From contig JAJTCJ010000002.1 in NCBI GenBank assembly GCA_021323165.1, positions 1 to 64,000 on the forward strand: DNA of 64,000 bases. Reading direction: 5' to 3'. Both the position numbers and the translations under genes were made by a program. Shown here piece after piece: positions 58,094-64,000 of this stretch (its first letter is position 1; each line of letters starts with the position of its first letter). The stretch comes from Bacteroidota bacterium. Its GTDB lineage: Bacteria > Bacteroidota > Bacteroidia > 2-12-FULL-35-15. Below the pieces are notes generated by a model, which saw nothing but the letters and a program-made list of their open reading frames with translations, was not told the origin of the DNA and did not search any database.

Positions 58094-59443
58094 ATGAAAC
58101 ATATAATTCATTTATTAATTCTTTTGTTTTTCAATCAGGCACAGGCTCAAAGAAAAGCTGCCTTCGTTAAATTTTTTGACCAAAGGCTTTGGTATGTGAT
58201 TGACGAAAAAGGACAACTTTTATATGATAAGGGATTTGATTTTATTGACGTTTCAGACAATGAAGAACTGAATATCGATAATGCAAAAAAGGTAGTTATT
58301 GCTTATCCTTCTGAAGGCATTTTTAGATTTAAGAAATTCAATACATATGGATATTATAATAATCAGTTCAGCGAAATTATTGAACCGCAATTTGAGGTTG
58401 CATTTGATTTTTCAGATAGTATTGCTGTTGTAGGAATTGAGAATGAGAGAAGATACATTGACCATAAAGGCAAGTATATTTCTGATAAAACGTTCTCAGT
58501 GGCAGAACAGTTTTCTAACGGTTATGGACTCGTTAATTACAAAGGACGCTGGCATTTTATAAATAAAAAAGGAATATTTCTGAATGAAAATGGTTTTGAT
58601 GACGCTTATGCATTTAAAAACGGCTATGCTGTTATTAAGAAAGATCGCAAATGGGGAATAATAAATTTAAAAGGTGAAATGGTTATTCCTGCTATGTATG
58701 ATGAATTAAAAAAACAGGGAGATGGTTTTATCGCATTTAAGCAAAATGGCAAATGGGGAATAATAAATTTAAAAGGTGAATTGGTCATTCCTGCTATATA
58801 TGATGAATTAAAAAAACAGGGAGGGGGTTTTATCGCATTTAAGCAAAATGGTAAATGGGGATTTATCAATTGGTCAAACAAAATAATCATAGAAGCGAAA
58901 TATAAAAATGTTGGGACGTTTAATGACGGGATAGCTGCTGTACAACCTGATAAATGGGGCTATATAGATAGTACAGGAAAAGCTGTGTCGGAGTTCATAT
59001 ACTCAGAGGCAGAAGACTGCAACGAAGGTGTAGCAGTAGCTTTAAAATATGGTCTGTGGGGAGCTTTAGATAAAACCGGCAAAAAAATTCTTGGTTTTAA
59101 CTATAATAAGATAATCAAATCTGAAAATGGTATTATTAGGTATAAAACAGGGAAAGGCTGGGGACTTGCTGATAACAATGGAAAAATTATCAAAGAACCT
59201 CAGTTTGCAAGAATAGGTGATTTCGAATATGATCTGGCCCTGGTTGAAATGGATGGAAGAATAGGATTCATTGATAAAGCAGGAGAATTAAAGGTACCAG
59301 CTATCTTTGTGAATGCTTTTGAATTCGAAAATGGTTATGGCAGGGTAAGAACAGATACTGACTGGCATTACATTGACAGATCAGGAAACTACCTATTTAA
59401 AACAAACCTGCGAATGGCCACAAGATATTTTTCAATAGAGTAA
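58094..59443 (+). CDS. Exported WG-repeat (KWG) protein
   Basis: Repeats such as KDRKWGIINLKGEMVIPAMYDEL, QNGKWGFINWSNKIIIEAKYKNV, GRIGFIDKAGELKVPAIF; signal peptide. Confidence 0.93.
   Translation: MKHIIHLLILLFFNQAQAQRKAAFVKFFDQRLWYVIDEKGQLLYDKGFDFIDVSDNEELNIDNAKKVVIAYPSEGIFRFKKFNTYGYYNNQFSEIIEPQFEVAFDFSDSIAVVGIENERRYIDHKGKYISDKTFSVAEQFSNGYGLVNYKGRWHFINKKGIFLNENGFDDAYAFKNGYAVIKKDRKWGIINLKGEMVIPAMYDELKKQGDGFIAFKQNGKWGIINLKGELVIPAIYDELKKQGGGFIAFKQNGKWGFINWSNKIIIEAKYKNVGTFNDGIAAVQPDKWGYIDSTGKAVSEFIYSEAEDCNEGVAVALKYGLWGALDKTGKKILGFNYNKIIKSENGIIRYKTGKGWGLADNNGKIIKEPQFARIGDFEYDLALVEMDGRIGFIDKAGELKVPAIFVNAFEFENGYGRVRTDTDWHYIDRSGNYLFKTNLRMATRYFSIE
58649..58852 (+). repeat. Near-identical 102-bp (34-aa) tandem duplication of a WG repeat
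   Basis: Units 58649-58750 and 58751-58852 differ at only a handful of positions. Confidence 0.95.
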
Positions 59444-59594
59444 ATATTTTTTAAGATCACGCTTTGGAGCTCACTCAAGACGCAAAGCACGTAAAGAAAA
59501 ACCGATAGTCAAACTATGGGTTTTCTTTTTAACTCTTCCTTTGCGAACTTTGAGCCTTTGCGAGAAATTTATCCAACATTGAACAAAAATGAAA

Positions 59595-59602
59595 TATCTT
59601 TG
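59595..59602 (+). promoter_or_regulatory. Bacteroidota -7 box TATCTTTG upstream of the ogt-like gene
   Basis: Exact TAnnTTTG ending 5 bp before ATG 59608. Confidence 0.5.
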
Positions 59603-59607
59603 TACCA

Positions 59608-60102
59608 ATGGAACTCTACTTCGCATACTACTCCTCTCCCATCGGCCTGATTGAAATCAGCGGAAATGAAGATGGTATCGCGACTCTCTATTTTGTTGAT
59701 GAAAAGAAGAACGCTTCATCCAAAGTTCATCCATCACTCAAAGAATGTCTTCTACAATTAGAAGAATATTTCAAAGGACTCCGGAAAGAATTTGGCTTGA
59801 AACTCAATCCCAAAGGAACAGATTTCCAAAAAAGAGTTTGGGAAAAGTTGTATGCACTTCCTTACGGAAAAACAGTTTCTTATCTTGATATTTCCAGAAT
59901 GCTTGGTGATGCCAATGCTACACGTGCTGTAGGAAATGCGAATGGCAGTAATCCAATTTCAATTATTGTCCCTTGCCACCGCGTGATCGGAGTAAATGGG
60001 AAGCTTGTAGGTTATGGCGGAGGATTATGGCGTAAAGAATGGCTGCTTAATCACGAAATGGGCGCTGTGGTAGGTACCCAAACTAAAATGTTCCAGATCT
60101 AG
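59608..60102 (+). CDS. ogt: Methylated-DNA--protein-cysteine methyltransferase
   Basis: Active-site NPISIIVPCHRVIGVNGKLVGYGGGLWRKEWLLNHE. Confidence 0.96.
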   Translation: MELYFAYYSSPIGLIEISGNEDGIATLYFVDEKKNASSKVHPSLKECLLQLEEYFKGLRKEFGLKLNPKGTDFQKRVWEKLYALPYGKTVSYLDISRMLGDANATRAVGNANGSNPISIIVPCHRVIGVNGKLVGYGGGLWRKEWLLNHEMGAVVGTQTKMFQI

Positions 60103-60575
60103 GGAGCATCTATCTTTTCGAGTTCTTCGAAAGAATCAATTTTCAGTTGTTTTTGTTTTTTCTTAACAGTATAATAAATGATAACTCCACCTTCAATATT
60201 TGTTGTGTCAACCTTTGTATTTTGAGGAGCACCAGGTCTGCCGCTGCCTCTTTGTTTCGTAATCCCAAATGTGACCAGGTAATTTCCTTTTCCAAGATCA
60301 TTGAATGAATCAAGCTTTTTATAATTAGGCGAAACCGCATTCGGATCATCCACTTTCACCATATTAAATTTTATAACCTGATTAGAGGAAGTACTTATCA
60401 GGGAATCTAACTTCCATTTTCCTTTTTTGCAATTGCTGAGAAGTATGGAATATGTTGTTGTTGAAGTCGGTGAAGCGCCATGATTAACTGTCTGCCTTGT
60501 TGCCTTTTTTAATTTAAGATCCTGGGCAGAAACAGTAGAGCTGATGATCAAAAATAAAAACAATAATTTCTTCAT
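60099..60575 (-). CDS. Hypothetical exported protein
   Basis: Signal MKKLLFLFLIISSTVSAQ; start moved to M16 of the track ORF. Confidence 0.75.
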   Translation of the reverse strand: MKKLLFLFLIISSTVSAQDLKLKKATRQTVNHGASPTSTTTYSILLSNCKKGKWKLDSLISTSSNQVIKFNMVKVDDPNAVSPNYKKLDSFNDLGKGNYLVTFGITKQRGSGRPGAPQNTKVDTTNIEGGVIIYYTVKKKQKQLKIDSFEELEKIDAP

Positions 60576-60612
60576 AATTCGTATTTTAGCTAAAGTTACT
60601 AATAAATCCAGC

Positions 60613-61221
60613 ATGTACATTCCACCATATTACCGTGAAGAAGACACATCAAAACTCATAGAATTTATGCAGGCGCATAATTTTGCAAATGTAATAAGTT
60701 CAGATAATAACAAACTTACAGCAACACATCTTCCTTTTGTTATTGAAGAACGTGAAAATAAAGTATTCCTTGTTTCACACATGGCAAAAGCGAATCCTCA
60801 ATGGCAAAGCTTTAATGAAAATGAACTGCTTGTTATATTCCAGGGGCCGCATGCTTATATTTCTCCTTCCAATTATGAAAAACAGCAGAATGTTCCTACC
60901 TGGAATTATATCGCAGTTCATGCTTACGGAAAAGCAAAGATAATTGATGATCCAAAAGAAGTATGGGATCTAATGGAAAGAACGATCCATGAATTTGAAG
61001 AGAAGTTCTTTGAACAATGGAAGAGCCTTTCACCCGAATATGTGAACGGAATGTTAAAAGCGATCGTAGCGTTCGAAATTGAAGTAACAAGAATGGATGG
61101 TAAGTTTAAGCTGAGCCAGAATAAAACAAAGAACGAGCAGCAGAATATTATTAAATCATTTGAAAAGAGTGATGATAGCACACAGAGGGAGATTGCGGAG
61201 GAGATGAAGAAGAAACAATAA
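60613..61221 (+). CDS. PaiB-like FMN-binding protein
   Basis: MYIPPYYREEDTSKLIEFMQAHNFANVIS; THLPFVIEE; HMAKANPQW; FQGPHAYISPSNYEKQQNVPTWNYIAVHAYGKAKII. Confidence 0.94.
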   Translation: MYIPPYYREEDTSKLIEFMQAHNFANVISSDNNKLTATHLPFVIEERENKVFLVSHMAKANPQWQSFNENELLVIFQGPHAYISPSNYEKQQNVPTWNYIAVHAYGKAKIIDDPKEVWDLMERTIHEFEEKFFEQWKSLSPEYVNGMLKAIVAFEIEVTRMDGKFKLSQNKTKNEQQNIIKSFEKSDDSTQREIAEEMKKKQ

Positions 61222-61259
61222 GCAGTTAACCAGTAGGCAATTTGCAGTTGGCAATAATT
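61221..61259. repeat. GCAGTT(A/G)-type short interspersed tandem sequence
   Basis: AGCAGTTAACCAGTAGGCAATTTGCAGTTGGCAATAATT contains two degenerate CAGTTnnC...GGCAAT units. Confidence 0.45.
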
Positions 61260-61280
61260 GGAGTTCCAAAATTATAATAA

Positions 61281-61366
61281 CGGAGCGTCATTGCGATGAG
61301 GTACGAAGAAGCAATCTCACTCTATTATAAATGAGATTGCTTCGCTCCGCTCGCAATGACGCTCCG
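61281..61366. repeat. REP-like palindrome of the GTCATTGCGA...GCAATCTC family
   Basis: Left arm 61281-61319 CGGAGCGTCATTGCGATGAGGTACGAAGAAGCAATCTCA; right arm 61332-61366 is its reverse complement except in the central segment. Confidence 0.85.
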
Positions 61367-61383
61367 AAATAAAAATTTGACAA

Positions 61384-62265
61384 ATGAATAACACTCTTTT
61401 TATTTTTATGATTTTCATCGCAAAATCACTTTCCGCCCAGCTCCCCAGCACCGACATCTGGCTGCTCGACATTAAAACAGAAAAGGATTCGATCATATTA
61501 TCAAATCCAGTTAATGTAACGAATCGTCCTGGCTACGATAATCAACCGGGATTTTCTCCTGATGGGAAATATCTTTTATACACTTCAATAAGAGATGAAA
61601 AACAATCCGACATTTATAAATACGACCTGAAGACTAAAAAGATAAGTCAGTTTACAAATACTCCCACAACCAGCGAATATTCCCCTACTTTTATGCCTGA
61701 CGGAAAGAATATTTCTGTCGTGATGGTGGAACCTGATAGCACACAAAGACTTTGGAAGTTTCCGATAAAAGGTGGAGCGCCTTCCTTAATTATGGACAAG
61801 GTTGATTCGATTGGATATCATTGCTGGCTCGATAGTAATAATGTTGCTCTTTTTCTTATAACCAATCCCTTTCAATTAGTATTCACGAATATCCGAACTC
61901 AAAATTCGACATATGTTGTCCGTGATACTATTGCCAGAGGTATGAACCTGATCACAAACAATAAAAAAAGAGAATTCTTTTATTCTTATAAAGGAATTAT
62001 TTATTCCATCGGAGTTGATGAAAAAAACAAAAGCAATGGTGGCTGGTTTAAAAAATATGATGGAGAAGATTTCACTTTCTTAAATAACCAAACAATTACA
62101 ATGGCCGACAAATCAAGGATCTATATTAATAAATTCAGAACTTCTGAAAAACTTAAAGGTAACGCATGGCGGGAAGTAAAGGATCTGTCATTGATAGGCA
62201 TTAAAAAGATTACACGAATAGCTGTAAGTAAAGACGGAACAAAAATGGCCATCGTAGCCGAATAA
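61384..62265 (+). CDS. TolB/PD40 beta-propeller exported protein
   Basis: NRPGYDNQPGFSPDGKYLLYTSIRDEKQSDIYKYDLKTKKISQFTNTPTTSEYSPTFMPDGKNISVV. Confidence 0.88.
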   Translation: MNNTLFIFMIFIAKSLSAQLPSTDIWLLDIKTEKDSIILSNPVNVTNRPGYDNQPGFSPDGKYLLYTSIRDEKQSDIYKYDLKTKKISQFTNTPTTSEYSPTFMPDGKNISVVMVEPDSTQRLWKFPIKGGAPSLIMDKVDSIGYHCWLDSNNVALFLITNPFQLVFTNIRTQNSTYVVRDTIARGMNLITNNKKREFFYSYKGIIYSIGVDEKNKSNGGWFKKYDGEDFTFLNNQTITMADKSRIYINKFRTSEKLKGNAWREVKDLSLIGIKKITRIAVSKDGTKMAIVAE

Positions 62266-62276
62266 AAAAATAAAAA

Positions 62277-62382
62277 CCGCTGAGAGAAAAGGAGAAAAAA
62301 AGAGAACCGCAGAGAAATCTCAAAGCTGCTCATCGAAAAACTCCGCGGCCCTCTGCGATAACTCAGTGTCCTCTGCGGTAAA
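62277..62382. repeat. CCGCAGAGG-type inverted repeat
   Basis: ACCGCTGAGAGAAAAGGAG...ACCGCAGAGA on the left; CTCCGCGGCCCTCTGCGATAACTCAGTGTCCTCTGCGGT on the right. Confidence 0.65.
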
Positions 62383-62449
62383 ATAATCCAGAACCTTCCC
62401 ACATACTTCGACAAGCTCAGCATGACAACACACACATCACTGTATAAAA

Positions 62450-62902
62450 ATGAAACCCAAAACACCCTCACAAAACAATTATTTCATCAGTACAGAAAAA
62501 GAAAAACTGGATATTGATTTTATACATTCTTATCTCACCCGTTCCTATTGGGCAGAGCAAATTCCCAAAGAAGTTGTTCTGAAAGGAATAAGCAATTCAC
62601 TATGTTTTGGTGTGTACAATAATGATCTGCAGGTTGGTTTCGCACGAATCATCTCAGATTATTCAACATTCGCTTATCTTGCTGATGTATTCATTATAGA
62701 AGAAGAACGCGGTAAGGGCTTGTCAAAATGGTTAGTGGAATGTATTCTAAAACATGAACAACTTCAGGGATTAAGAAATTTTTGTTTACTGACTAAAGAT
62801 GCTCATAAATTGTATGAACGTTTCGGCTTTAAAAATCTGGAGAAGCCACAGAACTTTATGGCGATTAAGAAAGATAATTTTTATAAAAAAGAAAAGAATT
62901 AA
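62450..62902 (+). CDS. GNAT family N-acetyltransferase
   Basis: VGFARIISDYSTFAYLADVFIIEEERGKGLSKWLVECIL...NFCLLTKDAHKLYERFGFKNL. Confidence 0.95.
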   Translation: MKPKTPSQNNYFISTEKEKLDIDFIHSYLTRSYWAEQIPKEVVLKGISNSLCFGVYNNDLQVGFARIISDYSTFAYLADVFIIEEERGKGLSKWLVECILKHEQLQGLRNFCLLTKDAHKLYERFGFKNLEKPQNFMAIKKDNFYKKEKN

Positions 62903-62929
62903 CCACAAAGGCGCAAAGGCGCAAAGAAA

Positions 62930-63418
62930 TTAAGCCGGAAACTTCTTTTTCATTTCTTCCACTATTCCATATACAGCCGGACAAACTGCCGTATTCTTCA
63001 AAGTGAGATCCAGGATCTGGTGAAAACGCTTCCTGTTCGTATGAGGATATTCGCGGCAAGCGGTAGGACGGTCTTCATAAACAAGGCAATAATTTTCTGA
63101 ATCAAGGAAAGGACAGGGAGCAACATTCAAAACATAATCTTTGTCCTCATCGATATGAAGATACTTCGCAATAAAGTCCGAAGGCCGCATCTTCAAACGT
63201 TTTGAGATCCGGTCAATATCGCGTTCATAAAAGATCGGGCTGGTAGTCTTGCAGCAATTTGCGCATTTCAGGCAATCAGTCTTTTCAAAAGCTTCATCAT
63301 GCAAGCGATGCACAACATCATCGAGAGTATGAGGTTTCTTGCGCTTTAATTTATCAAACAGTTTTTTTGTTGAAGGCTCTGCTTTCTTTGCCTGGTGCTT
63401 CAATTGATCCAATTGCAT
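62930..63418 (-). CDS. YkgJ-type CxxCxxCC cysteine-cluster protein
   Basis: DCLKCANCCKTTSPIFYERDIDRISKRL...CPFLDSENYCLVYEDRPTACREYPHT. Confidence 0.93.
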   Translation of the reverse strand: MQLDQLKHQAKKAEPSTKKLFDKLKRKKPHTLDDVVHRLHDEAFEKTDCLKCANCCKTTSPIFYERDIDRISKRLKMRPSDFIAKYLHIDEDKDYVLNVAPCPFLDSENYCLVYEDRPTACREYPHTNRKRFHQILDLTLKNTAVCPAVYGIVEEMKKKFPA

Positions 63419-63492
63419 TATGCAAAAATACGGAAATTCCTTAGAAATCAGATACAATACTTACTTAAGACTATCAGAGGTGGCTTTGAGTA

Positions 63493-64000
63493 TTATGTTT
63501 TTTGCCAGGCGGCAACTTTGTTTTTTAATGTGGCAATTGTACCCGATAACGTTTTTAAATTTTTCGCGATAGCTGCTGAGGATAAGTTGCTGCCATTCGT
63601 AAGGACCATTTTAACCCGTTCATCAATCAGATCCACCATTGCCAGGGTCTTTTGCCATCTCTCCTCCTGAACTTGTTTTATTTCATTAACCAATTTATTG
63701 AGTAAGAGCTCATGAACTTTTCTCTCAGTTACATCATAAATTGAAATAGATGCGGCAACCATTTTTAATTTATGAAATAGAGGTACATATTCAGTTTCAA
63801 ACCAATGGCTTTTATCGCCAAAGCACACTTCTGCTTCCACTCTAAAAGTCTCGCCTTTAAATGTTCTTACAAGAGCATCTTTAAGTGTGATATGTACATT
63901 ATTAGAGGTGTCGTTTGCATACTCAAATAAACTATCACCTTTATGAAGCTTTCGATTATGAAACTGAATACCATTTTCATATGCTTTTCTGTTGAAATAC
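63493..64000 (-). CDS. Partial (5' end off window) PAS-domain-containing protein
   Basis: The open frame extends past the track's GTG start to the window end: ...HNRKLHKGDSLFEYANDTSNNVHITLKDALVRTFKGETFRVEAEVCFGDKSHWFETEYVPLFHKLKMVAASISIYDVTERK, a PAS/PAC-like segment. Confidence 0.7.
   Translation of the reverse strand, partial: YFNRKAYENGIQFHNRKLHKGDSLFEYANDTSNNVHITLKDALVRTFKGETFRVEAEVCFGDKSHWFETEYVPLFHKLKMVAASISIYDVTERKVHELLLNKLVNEIKQVQEERWQKTLAMVDLIDERVKMVLTNGSNLSSAAIAKNLKTLSGTIATLKNKVAAWQKT

Noticed and set aside
54860-62430. Possible CRISPR array formed by the multiple intergenic repeats
   Set aside because: Repeats are different palindromic families at irregular distances, with no regular spacer-repeat structure and no cas genes.
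1-64000. tRNA/rRNA genes, IS elements, integrases, toxin-antitoxin or restriction genes
   Set aside because: Looked for conserved T-loop-like motifs and transposase/integrase signatures by eye; none recognised. A tRNAscan-SE/Infernal run would be decisive.

Overview
This window is chromosomal DNA from a Bacteroidota (Bacteroidetes) bacterium. The evidence is the type IX secretion system (T9SS) type A and type B C-terminal sorting domains, TAnnTTTG-type promoters, SprB/PKD-like surface repeats, Reg_prop/LytTR signalling and WG repeats. About half the window encodes secreted surface proteins. A five-gene, co-directional, tightly coupled locus (about 19.6-41.7 kb) encodes four giant T9SS adhesins and one small exported protein. 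It is preceded divergently by a beta-propeller histidine kinase and a LytTR regulator, and a secreted PNGase F-like protein lies a few kb away. Other modules are: a SiaA/SiaB/SiaC-like partner-switching set (SpoIIE phosphatase, tandem-duplicated HATPase kinase, DUF1987/SiaC); DUF885 and prolyl oligopeptidase lipoproteins; a NarL response regulator tail-to-tail with a TPR histidine kinase; a collagen-like protein; a MarR plus fatty-acid beta-oxidation operon; ogt; PaiB; and intergenic REP-like palindromes clustered at about 54.8-63 kb. The most interesting new signal is an 11-bp direct repeat (consensus about ACTCACTTATT) with an exact 20-bp period. It occurs twice upstream of the PNGase F-like gene and three times upstream of the adhesin operon, in similar promoter geometry, next to the LytTR regulator gene. 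The second is the compact Sia-like module with a fused double kinase. No tRNA, rRNA, CRISPR array, transposase or phage genes were recognised. All family assignments come from reading motifs by eye; no database search was run.
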